From JBHHYS01 sp046757645 (GTDB lineage: Bacteria > Acidobacteriota > Terriglobia > Acidiferrales > 2-02-FULL-67-57), in NCBI GenBank assembly GCA_046757645.1, contig JBHHYS010000022.1:1-31655 (forward strand): a DNA stretch of 31,655 bases, in the 5' to 3' direction. Position numbers and translations under genes: made by a program. The notes under the pieces were generated by a model, which was not told the origin of the DNA, made no database searches, and worked only from the letters and a program-made list of their open reading frames with translations. Numbering within the stretch: the stretch's first letter is position 1; every line of letters begins with the position of its first letter. Positions 6,410 to 13,183 of this stretch are shown here, piece by piece.

Positions 6410-7393
6410 ATGGCGCAACTGCGACAAGACCCCACCACCTGGATCTGGATCATCGCCGGGGAGCCCGCCGGTGGGACCGCCCCGGCGGCCCCCGCGGAGT
6501 GCCCCTTCTGTCCCACCGCCGGCGATGCGGGTGAGGTCGTCATTGACGAGAAGCGCGACGCTACCGGCGCGTGGACGGTGCGGGTGCTGGCCGACCGCGC
6601 CCCGGTGTTTCGCTTCGAAGGCGAGCTGGACCGGCAAGGAGACGGCATCTACGACTCGATGAACGCCGTGGGCGCCCACGAGATTGTGGTTGAAGGTCAA
6701 GCGCACGACCTCACCCTGGCGGGGCTTCCCCCGGCGGCATTCTCTCAGGTGCTGGAGGCCTGCCGGGAGCGCCTGGTGGCGCTGAAGCGCGACTCCCGCC
6801 TGCGCTATGTCGAACTCTTCCAGAACCAGCGGCAGGAGGCAGGCGCCCTGATTACTCACCCGCACGCGCAGATCATCGGCGCCCCCATTATCCCGGCGCG
6901 CGTAGAGCGGGAATTGCGCGCCGCAAACAAGCACTACCAGTTGAAGGAGCGCTGCATCTACTGCGACCTGCTGCGGCAGGAGATCCGCGACCCGCGGCGG
7001 CTGGTCGAGCTGACCGACGACTACTTGCTCCTCTGCCCCTACGCCTCCCGGGTCCCCTACGAGATGTGGCTGCTGCCCCGGCGGCACCATGCCTGCTTCG
7101 AAGAGGCCGTGGCCGCGCCCGCCGCCCTCGCCAAGCTGGCCGCCGCCTTCCAGTCGGCTCTGCGCCGCGCCGAAGCGGTGACCCCGGTGCTGAATTTCGT
7201 CCTGCACACCGAGCCCAACCGCCAGCTTCCCACCTGGCTGCGGGAGGACTGGCAGACGCTCTCCGACGACTACCACTGGCACATCGAACTCACTCCGCGG
7301 CTGCCCCAGCGCGTGAAGACCTTGCCCACCCAGGAATACTTCCTGAACCAGGCACTGCCGGAAGAGGCCGCCCGCCACCTGCGCACCCTATGA
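6410..7393 (+). CDS. galT: Galactose-1-phosphate uridylyltransferase family protein
   Basis: A 327-residue HIT-superfamily nucleotidyltransferase. The zinc-binding pair CPFC sits near residues 31-34, the active-site signature ITHPHAQIIG near 145-154 (the second His is the nucleophile that carries the UMP), a second Cys pair CIYC near 182-185, and a C-terminal HWHIEL motif near 289-294. Members exchange UMP between UDP-glucose and galactose-1-phosphate in the Leloir pathway; related enzymes act as ADP/UDP-sugar phosphorylases, so the exact substrate is open. The length is at the compact end for GalT. Its TGA overlaps the ATG of the HAD gene (ATGA), so the two are translationally coupled. It may supply nucleotide sugars to the polysaccharide genes downstream, but that link is inferred. 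Confidence 0.85.
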   Translation: MAQLRQDPTTWIWIIAGEPAGGTAPAAPAECPFCPTAGDAGEVVIDEKRDATGAWTVRVLADRAPVFRFEGELDRQGDGIYDSMNAVGAHEIVVEGQAHDLTLAGLPPAAFSQVLEACRERLVALKRDSRLRYVELFQNQRQEAGALITHPHAQIIGAPIIPARVERELRAANKHYQLKERCIYCDLLRQEIRDPRRLVELTDDYLLLCPYASRVPYEMWLLPRRHHACFEEAVAAPAALAKLAAAFQSALRRAEAVTPVLNFVLHTEPNRQLPTWLREDWQTLSDDYHWHIELTPRLPQRVKTLPTQEYFLNQALPEEAARHLRTL

Positions 7394-8073
7394 CCCGGCG
7401 GGAACCGGATCCGCAACTCTGGCGGCGCCTGCGCCTCTTCATTTTTGACCTCGATGGCACCTTGATCGACTCCAAGCTCGATCTGGCCCTGGCGGTCAAC
7501 GCCACCCGGGCTCGCTTCGGCCGCGGCCCTTTGCCCCACGAGCAAATCTATGCCTACATCGGCCAAGGCGCCCCCATGCTGGTGCGCCGCGCACTCGACC
7601 ACACCGAAGACGATGCCTTGGTGGAAGAAGCCCTGGCCTTCTTCCTCACCTACTACCGCGAGCATATGCTCGATAACACCGTCGCCTATCCCGGCGTGCG
7701 CGACGGCTTGAGCCGCTTGAGCGAAGGCGACCACATCCTCACTGTGTTCACCAACAAACCGGAGCGCTTCAGCCGGGCCATCCTCGCCGGGCTGCGGCTG
7801 GCCGACTACTTCGGCCTGATCTACGGCGGCAACAGCTTTGCGCGCAAGAAGCCGGACCCCATGGGCGTGGAAGTCATCCTGCGCGAAACCCAGACGAGGA
7901 AAGAAGAGGCGCTGCTGGTGGGCGACTCCGAGATTGACGTCGTGACCGCCCGCAACGCCGGTGTGTGGGCCTGCGGCGTCACCTATGGCCTGGGCAGTCA
8001 CCGCCTGGACGCCTACCCGCCCGACCTGCGCATCGATAGCCTGACCGAACTCGCTGCCCTCGTCCGCGCCTAG
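7390..8073 (+). CDS. HAD-superfamily hydrolase, phosphoglycolate phosphatase-like
   Basis: A 227-residue HAD phosphatase with all four motifs in order: FDLDGTLIDS (nucleophile Asp and acid/base Asp) near residues 19-28, TVFTNK near 118-123, KKPDP near 154-158, and VGDSEIDV near 176-183. The helical cap between motifs I and II fits the subfamily IA phosphatases such as phosphoglycolate phosphatase and PpaX. The actual substrate cannot be read from sequence; a sugar phosphate linked to the coupled GalT is an option. The start is the ATG overlapping the galT stop as ATGA, which removes a long upstream extension that would overlap galT out of frame. Confidence 0.88.
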   Translation: MTRREPDPQLWRRLRLFIFDLDGTLIDSKLDLALAVNATRARFGRGPLPHEQIYAYIGQGAPMLVRRALDHTEDDALVEEALAFFLTYYREHMLDNTVAYPGVRDGLSRLSEGDHILTVFTNKPERFSRAILAGLRLADYFGLIYGGNSFARKKPDPMGVEVILRETQTRKEEALLVGDSEIDVVTARNAGVWACGVTYGLGSHRLDAYPPDLRIDSLTELAALVRA

Positions 8074-8162
8074 CCACCCAAGCGTCCGACGGCCCCTCTG
8101 TCGCCAGCAAAGCCGATAAGCACAGATGCGTTCAATCGGGCAGGCAACGTAAGAGCCACACC

Positions 8163-8178
8163 TGCGGGGGAACCCGCA
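8163..8178. terminator. Possible hairpin between convergent HAD and Crp genes
   Basis: TGCGGG-GGAA-CCCGCA forms a 6-bp stem with a purine tetraloop. There is no U tract on either strand, so it may only stall polymerase or stabilise an mRNA end. It is the only clear hairpin found in the 147-base convergent gap. Confidence 0.35.
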
Positions 8179-8220
8179 CTAAGAATCATCGCCGGGAGGG
8201 AACTGAACGGAAGCTTCGGA

Positions 8221-8898
8221 CTACGTCCTTTCCAGAAAGGCTTGGAGGCGTTCCGGGTGCACCAGGATGTTGCGTCGGGTGTAGTCCACCAAGCCGCGCT
8301 CGCGGAACTGATTCATCACCGTGGTAATCATTTCCCGGGAGGTGCCCACCAGATGACTCAGCTCTTCGTGGGTCAGGTTGAGTCGCACCTGCTCCCCGGG
8401 CGGCGCGGGGGTGGCGTTCGCGGAGCGGCTCAGCTGGAGGATTTCCCGCGCCAGCCGCCGGGGAATATTCTCGAAGGCCAAGGTGGCAATTTGGTCGTGG
8501 GCCTCCCGGAGCCGAGCGCAGATGACCAGCAACAGCGCCACCACCATCTCCGGCCGCTTGCGCAGAATCTTCAGCAAGCCCTGGACATGAAAGGAGGTCA
8601 CCTTGAGCGACTCGAGCGCCACCGCCTGCTCGCTGCGCTTGGTGCCGCCGCAAATGCACAGCTCCCCAAAGCAGTCACCGTTCTGGTAGATGCTGAGAAT
8701 CTTCTGCTGGCCGTCAGCGGAGATGCGCACAATCTTCACCCGACCACGGTCAATCAAATAGACCTCGTCCGCCGCGTCGCCCATGCAGTAGACGGTTTGG
8801 CCCCGCTCGTACTCGCGGTGCGTCTGGAAGCCATGCAGCGCCTGCAGGTTGGCGCGGATGAACGAGGAGAAAGCAAGGCAGTTCGCGTGACTTTCCAT
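8221..8898 (-). CDS. Crp/Fnr family transcriptional regulator
   Basis: A 225-residue protein. Residues of about 20-125 form a cyclic-nucleotide-binding-type beta barrel (GQTVYCMGDAADEVYLIDRGRVKI, then NGDCFGELCICGGTKRSEQAVAL). A dimerisation helix follows, and a C-terminal winged HTH contains the recognition region LTHEELSHLVGTSREMITTVMNQFRERGLV. It lacks the N-terminal cysteine cluster of true FNR, and the effector is unknown; cysteines scattered in the barrel (CFGELCICGG) could matter for redox sensing but are not diagnostic. I start at the ATG reading MESHANC because earlier residues are repeat-like and low complexity. It is divergent from the small exported protein at 9302 and is a candidate regulator of it. 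Confidence 0.9.
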   Translation of the reverse strand: MESHANCLAFSSFIRANLQALHGFQTHREYERGQTVYCMGDAADEVYLIDRGRVKIVRISADGQQKILSIYQNGDCFGELCICGGTKRSEQAVALESLKVTSFHVQGLLKILRKRPEMVVALLLVICARLREAHDQIATLAFENIPRRLAREILQLSRSANATPAPPGEQVRLNLTHEELSHLVGTSREMITTVMNQFRERGLVDYTRRNILVHPERLQAFLERT

Positions 8899-8964
8899 GA
8901 GAAGTACCGTCCCCCTCTCAGGGATTTGGCTCTTACAGAATAGAGATGAAAAAAGGGGGGAGAA

Positions 8965-8984
8965 GGGTGCGAAATTTCGCGCCC
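8965..8984. promoter_or_regulatory. Candidate operator palindrome near the Crp-family gene
   Basis: GGGTGCGAAATTTCGCGCCC is a near-perfect inverted repeat. The central 12 bases GCGAAATTTCGC are perfect, and one G-T pairing lies outside them. It is about 67 bases upstream of the Crp-family start. Its two-fold symmetry and spacing suit a dimeric Crp-family regulator and possible autoregulation, but the motif matches neither the E. coli CRP nor the FNR consensus. Confidence 0.45.
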
Positions 8985-9202
8985 CCCGGGGGCCCGAGCC
9001 GCCCCCCCGGTTACCCGCCCCGAAGGCACCCACCCACGCCGGAGAAGAATTCGGCGTCCCGGGGAAAGGCGAAAATCCGCATCCCCTCCCTCCCCCCGTG
9101 CATCGAAGGTAGGAATGAGCGGTGCTGTCGGCGGATGTAACCGGACTCGGATCGCCCCAAGCGGGGGCTGGGCTGAATTGTATTTTTTCGCACAGTGCGC
9201 TC

Positions 9203-9232
9203 TTGACGCCTATGGTAGCCTGCGGCTCTACA
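9203..9232 (+). promoter_or_regulatory. Weak promoter candidate for the exported protein gene
   Basis: TTGACG (9203-9208) is a good -35 box. The best -10, TCTACA (9227-9232), follows at 18 bases and is poor. A weak -10 next to a good -35 and an inverted repeat downstream would be compatible with activator control. Confidence 0.35.
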
Positions 9233-9301
9233 GGGGCACAAAATCCAGATTTTACGGTGTAAATCTAAGGAGTAGGGAGTCTCACCCCAAGGAGGAATGA
9301 A

Positions 9302-9709
9302 ATGAGCAAGCGAACCACAATCCTGACCCTCGGGCTCGTCTTGGCGCTGGGCGTCGGAACCGCACTCGCTGGCGGTTACGGCGGCGGGGCCAAGACGGTT
9401 GAGGGGACGTTGGTGGACAGCAAGTGTTACCTGATGAACGCCAAGAATGCAGGCAATGACCACATGACCCCCAAGGGCACGATGCCGAACTGCGGCACGG
9501 CATGCGCCAAGATGGGCATTCCCGTGAGTCTGCTTACCGCCGACGGCAAGGTCTACACCCTCGCGGTGCCGGCCCCGTTGGTGGCCGACTATGTGGGCCG
9601 GACGGCGCGGGCCACTGGCATGCTCAAGCAGGGCAGCATCGTCGCCAGCAAGCTTGAGGTGCGAGAGGGGAACACCTGGAAGGAAGTTCGGATCGCCACC
9701 ATGATGTAG
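9302..9709 (+). CDS. Small exported protein with conserved-looking cysteines, unknown function
   Basis: A 135-residue protein. A Sec signal peptide is evident at residues 1-23 (charged N-terminus, TILTLGLVLALGVGTALA, cleavage near ALA-GG). The mature part begins with a Gly-rich linker, then VEGTLVDSKCYLMN, a His/Met-containing NDHMTPKG segment, NCGTACAKMGIPVSLLTADGKVYTLAVP, and a beta-rich C-terminal half. Three cysteines (in SKCY and NCGTAC), together with His and Met, could bind a metal or form disulfides. I recall proteins with this GTACA..GIPV pattern as periplasmic hypotheticals but cannot name a function. Ribosome-binding AAGGAGG lies eight bases before the ATG, suggesting good expression. 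It ends before a strong bidirectional terminator. Confidence 0.82.
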   Translation: MSKRTTILTLGLVLALGVGTALAGGYGGGAKTVEGTLVDSKCYLMNAKNAGNDHMTPKGTMPNCGTACAKMGIPVSLLTADGKVYTLAVPAPLVADYVGRTARATGMLKQGSIVASKLEVREGNTWKEVRIATMM

Positions 9710-9731
9710 GGCTGCTAGGCCCTCATACCGT

Positions 9732-9763
9732 CCTTCTCCCACGGCCGCTGGTCGGGGAGAAGG
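9732..9763. repeat. Hairpin with 9-bp stem downstream of the exported protein gene
   Basis: CCTTCTCCC (9732-9740) and GGGAGAAGG (9755-9763) are perfectly complementary around a 14-base loop. It lies 22 bases after the stop codon and 18 bases before the intrinsic terminator, so it may protect the 3' end of the mRNA. Confidence 0.55.
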
Positions 9764-9780
9764 CTGGCAAAGAGAAGAGA

Positions 9781-9807
9781 AAAAAGAGCCCCGCGTGGGC
9801 TCTTTTT
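9781..9807. terminator. Bidirectional intrinsic terminator
   Basis: AAAAAGAGCCC, loop CGCGT, and GGGCTCTTTTT form an 11-bp stem with an A tract on one side and a T tract on the other. It can terminate both the exported-protein transcript (plus) and the histidine-kinase-like transcript (minus), which converge here. Confidence 0.9.
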
Positions 9808-9833
9808 CCATTTGCTTCTCCGGGGGGAGCCTC

Positions 9834-10349
9834 CTAGAGCGAGCCGGCCCGGCCCATCTGCTCCACGTCGACTCCGCTGCTGCTGACCGCATCGGATTGC
9901 TGGAGCGCGGCCAGGTCAATGTTGGCCAGCCGGCTCACCATCTTGGCGATGAGCCGTGAGGAGATTTCAATCTGCTCCACGCTCCCCGGGTTGAACTCGG
10001 TCTTGAGCGACACCAGGTGAGCGGTGATGGCGTTCAGCGGGTTGTTGATGTTGTAAGTCATCTCCCGCACGTGGCTCATCAACAGGTCCCGCTCTTTCTT
10101 TAAGGCCTTCGACGCCCCCCGGCACCGCAGCCAGCCGAGCGCCATCCGCCCTGCCAGCCCGGCCGCCACCACCGGCGCGATCACCCACGCCCCCCAGTCG
10201 CCCAGCCAACCCAGCCCGTAAAACAGGCTCTGCACGCCCACCGCCAGCATGTAGGTCACCACCCCAAGGGCCCCGGCCAAAAGGAGCCGGTTGCGTCCCG
10301 CGTTGTCCCTCTTCGCTACGTTGCTTGTGTCCTGACCGTTCTCGCCCAT
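9834..10349 (-). CDS. Short membrane protein with degenerate histidine-kinase dimerisation motif
   Basis: A 171-residue protein with two hydrophobic segments (about 21-43 and 52-74) and a cytoplasmic helical part. Residues 96-108 read EMTYNINNPLNAI, the X-region of HisKA domains of the AHEINNPLxxI type. The phosphoacceptor His would fall at residue 99 but is Tyr, and the next Glu is Asn. The protein ends about 60 residues after this motif and has no ATPase (HATPase_c) domain. So it cannot be a normal autophosphorylating kinase; it could be a decoy dimerisation partner, a phosphotransfer relic or a decayed gene. It lies 90 bases downstream of the aminotransferase on the same strand and ends at the shared terminator. 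Confidence 0.75.
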   Translation of the reverse strand: MGENGQDTSNVAKRDNAGRNRLLLAGALGVVTYMLAVGVQSLFYGLGWLGDWGAWVIAPVVAAGLAGRMALGWLRCRGASKALKKERDLLMSHVREMTYNINNPLNAITAHLVSLKTEFNPGSVEQIEISSRLIAKMVSRLANIDLAALQQSDAVSSSGVDVEQMGRAGSL

Positions 10350-10439
10350 GAATTAGCCCCCAAACGAAAGTCGGTTCACCTACGCCCGTGAAACCCGTTC
10401 CCATTCTACCCCAAGATCGTGGCCCCGGCGCGGGTCGCT

Positions 10440-11630
10440 TCAGCCGCCCCGGTAAAACTCCGCCACCTTGCCCACCACGTATTGCTGCATTTCGGGGGTC
10501 AACTCCGGGTAGAGGGGCAGCGCCAGCACCTCGCCGGCGGCCCGCTCCGCCTCGGGGCAATCCCCCACTCGCCCGCCCCAAAAGCGAAAGCAGCCCTGCA
10601 AGTGCAGGGGGACGGGGTAGTACACCTCCGTCCCCACACCTGCCTCGCGGAGGAAGCGCCGTAAGGCGTCCCGCTGCCGGGCGCGGATCACGTACTGGTG
10701 GAAGACGTGCCGCCGAGCCTCGGCCCGGTGCGGAATCACCACCGGCTGCGGCTCCGCTGGATAGGTTTTTCCCCGGTCGGCCAAGCCGGCGGCGAGAAAG
10801 AGCTGGTCGTAGCGAGCGGCACACTGCTGCCGCGCCGCCGTCCACTCCTCCAAACGCTTGAACTTGACCCGCAGCACCGCGGCTTGCAGTTCGTCCAAGC
10901 GGCTGTTCCAGCCCACCACATCGTGCTGGTACTTTTCGTGCGTGCACCCGTGCTGGCGCAGAGCGCGCAACCGGTCGGCCAGTGTGGCGTCCTCCGTGGT
11001 CACCAAGCCGGCGTCGCCATAGGCCCCCAGGTTTTTGGTGGGGTAGAAACTGAAGCAGGCGGTGCGACCCAGGCTGCCCGCCCGCCGCCCGTGGTATTCG
11101 GCTCCCAGCGCCTGGGCGGTGTCCTCGATGATCGGCAGTTCGAAGCGGCGCGCGATCCCCTCGATCGCCTCCATCTCCGCCGGCTGCCCGTAGAGGTGCA
11201 CGGGGATGATCGCCCGGGTGCGCTGCCGCCGCTCGCCGCGCAGGTTCTTGAAATGCGCTTCCAGCCTGGCGGGGGCCAGGTTGAACGTGCGCGGCTCAAT
11301 GTCCACAAAAGCGGCGCGGGCCCCCAGGCGCGCCACCGCCCCCGCGGTGGAAAAGAAGGTAAAAGGAACGGTTACCACTTCGTCGCCGGGAGCCACGCCC
11401 AGCGTCACCAGGGACAGCAACAGGGCGTCCGAGCCCGAGGCGCAGCCGACCGCGTGCCCCACCCCGCAGTAGTCCGCCACCTCCCGCTCCAGGGCTTCGC
11501 CCTCCGGCCCCAAGATGAACCGCTGGCTCTCGCACACCCGCGCCAACGCTGCCTGGATCTCCTCCCGCAGGCAGGCATATTGCGCCTTGAGGTCAACCTG
11601 GGGTACCAGCATCCGGGCGGGTGGCTTCAT
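10440..11630 (-). CDS. DegT/DnrJ/EryC1/StrS family sugar aminotransferase
   Basis: A 396-residue PLP enzyme of the nucleotide-sugar aminotransferase family. It has the opening PQVDLKAQY...FILGPEGEALEREVADYCGVGHAVGCASGSDALLLSL (cofactor-phosphate binding), the IIPVHLYGQPAEME and IIEDTAQALGAEYHGRRAGSLG segments, the PLP-lysine motif FSFYPTKNLGAYGDAG (Lys near residue 188), and the HGCTHEKYQHDVVGWNSRLDELQAAVL block. Such enzymes transfer an amino group from glutamate to a keto-sugar nucleotide (the WbpE, ArnB and FdtB types), making amino sugars for surface polysaccharides. The exact sugar cannot be told. It is divergent from the glycosyltransferase at 11862 and is likely part of the polysaccharide locus. 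ATG start, full length. Confidence 0.92.
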   Translation of the reverse strand: MKPPARMLVPQVDLKAQYACLREEIQAALARVCESQRFILGPEGEALEREVADYCGVGHAVGCASGSDALLLSLVTLGVAPGDEVVTVPFTFFSTAGAVARLGARAAFVDIEPRTFNLAPARLEAHFKNLRGERRQRTRAIIPVHLYGQPAEMEAIEGIARRFELPIIEDTAQALGAEYHGRRAGSLGRTACFSFYPTKNLGAYGDAGLVTTEDATLADRLRALRQHGCTHEKYQHDVVGWNSRLDELQAAVLRVKFKRLEEWTAARQQCAARYDQLFLAAGLADRGKTYPAEPQPVVIPHRAEARRHVFHQYVIRARQRDALRRFLREAGVGTEVYYPVPLHLQGCFRFWGGRVGDCPEAERAAGEVLALPLYPELTPEMQQYVVGKVAEFYRGG

Positions 11631-11861
11631 TCCGAGGGCGTCAATCTAACACAGGCGCCGCGCGAGGCGAATAGCCTCCTCGCGCACCCCGCCCCCCGAT
11701 TCGCCGCGAATTGTCTTCTCCTTGTCCGGGGGGATTCCCCGGGTGGGGTTGCAGGTGTCGATGACCAGTTGGGCGAAGGCGGCGCGCGGGTTTCTCCCGG
11801 CTCCGGAGAGCTATTGCCGCGGCGGCGCCGGCCGGGTTAGCATTGCGGTGACTGTGGCCGG
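11631..11861. promoter_or_regulatory. Divergent promoter region of the polysaccharide locus with two strong hairpins
   Basis: The gap between the aminotransferase (minus) and the GT4 (plus) holds GCGCGAGG...CCTCGCGC (11660-11685, 8-bp arms, 10-base loop) and CCGGGG-GGATT-CCCCGG (11726-11742). Neither has a U tract. They could be leader-RNA structures or protein-binding sites. I found no clear sigma-70 boxes and no ops/JUMPstart element. Confidence 0.4.
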
Positions 11862-13103
11862 ATGAAAATTCTTCTGCTCACAGACGCCTTCCCGCCGGAA
11901 ATCCGCTCTTCGTCGCACTTGATGTTTGAGTTGGCGGAAGACCTGTGCACCCGGGGCCACGGAGTGGAGGTGGTGACCTGCGCGCCCCGCTACAACCTCC
12001 CCGCACCGATGCCCGCGCGGCCGCGGGGCTGGGTCACCCGCGAGCGCTTCGCGCGCTTCGAGGTGACTCGGGTTCGGACGCCGGCCATCCACAACGTCGG
12101 CCACTGGCGGCGCGGCCTGGGACAGTTGCTCCTGCCACTGGCCTTCTACGCGGCGGGGCGGCACCGCGCCCCACCGGACGTGATTCTCACCTACTCCCCG
12201 CCGCTCACCCTGGGGGTGGCATCGCACTGGCTGGCGCGGCGGTGGCGGGTTCCCTTTGTGTTCAACGTGCAGGACCTGTTTCCCCAGAACGCCATCGATC
12301 TGGGCGCGCTGCACAATCCCCTTCTGATCGCCTTCTTCCGCGCCTTGGAGCGCTTCCTCTACCATCGCGCCGCCGCCATCGTCTTGCACTCAGACGGCAA
12401 CGCCGCCTGGGTGCGCTGCCTGGGCATCGATTCCGCCAAGCTGCACGTCATCCCCAACTGGGCGGATACCCAGCGGCATCGCCCCGAGACCCGGCAAGCC
12501 GCCAACTCGTTTCGCACCCGTCTGGGTCTGGAAGACCGCTTTGTAGTGCTGTTTGCCGGGGTGATGGGCTACGCCCAGGATATGGAGACCATCGTAGAAG
12601 CCGCCGCCCACCTCGCCGACCAGCCCCGCCCACTCTTTCTGCTGGTGGGCGACGGCAGCGAACGCCCCCGGGTGGAGCGCCGCTTGGGCGAACTCGGCCT
12701 GGCGAACGTGCGGCTGCTGCCCTTCGTCCCCCGGGAGGACTACCCCGCCTTGGTGGCTTCGTCTGACGTGGGTCTGGTCACACTGAAGAACACGATGAGG
12801 ACGCCCGTGGTTCCCTCCAAGCTCCAGAGCTTTATGGCCTCGGGCCTCCCGGTGATCCTCAGCCTGAACGAACAAAGCGATGCGTGGAACATCGTGCGTC
12901 AAGCCGACTGCGGCCTCTTGGTGCCGCCCGGCCGCCCGGCCGAACTGGCGGCGGCCATTCGCCGGCTCGGCGACGACCCGGCCTGGGGGGCCGCCCTGGG
13001 GGCCCGCGGCCGGCAGTATGCGCTCCAGCACTTTGACCGACGCGCCTGCGTGGACAAGTGCGAAAAACTTTTCGCCGCCTGCTCCCGGCAGCCGCTCGGT
13101 TGA
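11862..13103 (+). CDS. Glycosyltransferase family 4 (WcaI/WbuB-like)
   Basis: A 413-residue GT-B glycosyltransferase. It starts MKILLLTDAFPPEIRSSSHLMFELAEDLCTRGHGVEVVTCAP, the typical N-terminal Rossmann domain of the WcaI/WbuB group. The C-terminal donor-binding domain carries FAGVMGYAQDMETIVEAA, FLLVGDGSERPRVE and a VVPSKLQSFMASGLPVILSLN block that corresponds to the E-x7-E region. It would add a nucleotide-activated sugar to a lipid-linked repeat unit on the cytoplasmic face of the inner membrane. Donor and acceptor are unknown. First gene of a plus-strand set with the exporter and the nucleotidyltransferase-fold protein; the next start is 80 bases on. Confidence 0.9.
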   Translation: MKILLLTDAFPPEIRSSSHLMFELAEDLCTRGHGVEVVTCAPRYNLPAPMPARPRGWVTRERFARFEVTRVRTPAIHNVGHWRRGLGQLLLPLAFYAAGRHRAPPDVILTYSPPLTLGVASHWLARRWRVPFVFNVQDLFPQNAIDLGALHNPLLIAFFRALERFLYHRAAAIVLHSDGNAAWVRCLGIDSAKLHVIPNWADTQRHRPETRQAANSFRTRLGLEDRFVVLFAGVMGYAQDMETIVEAAAHLADQPRPLFLLVGDGSERPRVERRLGELGLANVRLLPFVPREDYPALVASSDVGLVTLKNTMRTPVVPSKLQSFMASGLPVILSLNEQSDAWNIVRQADCGLLVPPGRPAELAAAIRRLGDDPAWGAALGARGRQYALQHFDRRACVDKCEKLFAACSRQPLG

Positions 13104-13183
13104 CCCTTCCCCGTGCCAGTGCTACGATTCGAGCCAACTCCGCTGCGGCCGAGAGCGGCGCAGCAGATGGGGCAAACACACCC

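Larger units (their letters stand above)
8899..9301. other. Divergent regulatory region between the Crp regulator and the exported protein gene
   Basis: About 400 bases without a convincing gene. It contains a 20-base near-palindrome (8965-8984), a poly-G/C-rich stretch (8986-9020), a possible promoter (9203-9232), and an interrupted inverted repeat AGATTT/AAATCT (9247-9266) just upstream of the ribosome-binding site of the exported protein. The length suits regulated divergent transcription. Confidence 0.5.

Noticed and set aside
6368..7378. Minus-strand open frame of 336 codons
   Set aside because: It lies wholly antisense to the GalT-like gene with HPHAQ and Cys motifs; no recognisable domain or start signal.
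9115..9300. 61-codon frame upstream of the exported protein
   Set aside because: No ribosome-binding site or family similarity; it overlaps the promoter-like and inverted-repeat sequences of the regulatory region.
11631..11861. ops/JUMPstart element (GGCGGTAG) ahead of the polysaccharide genes
   Set aside because: The motif is not present in the divergent region or upstream of the Wza-like gene.
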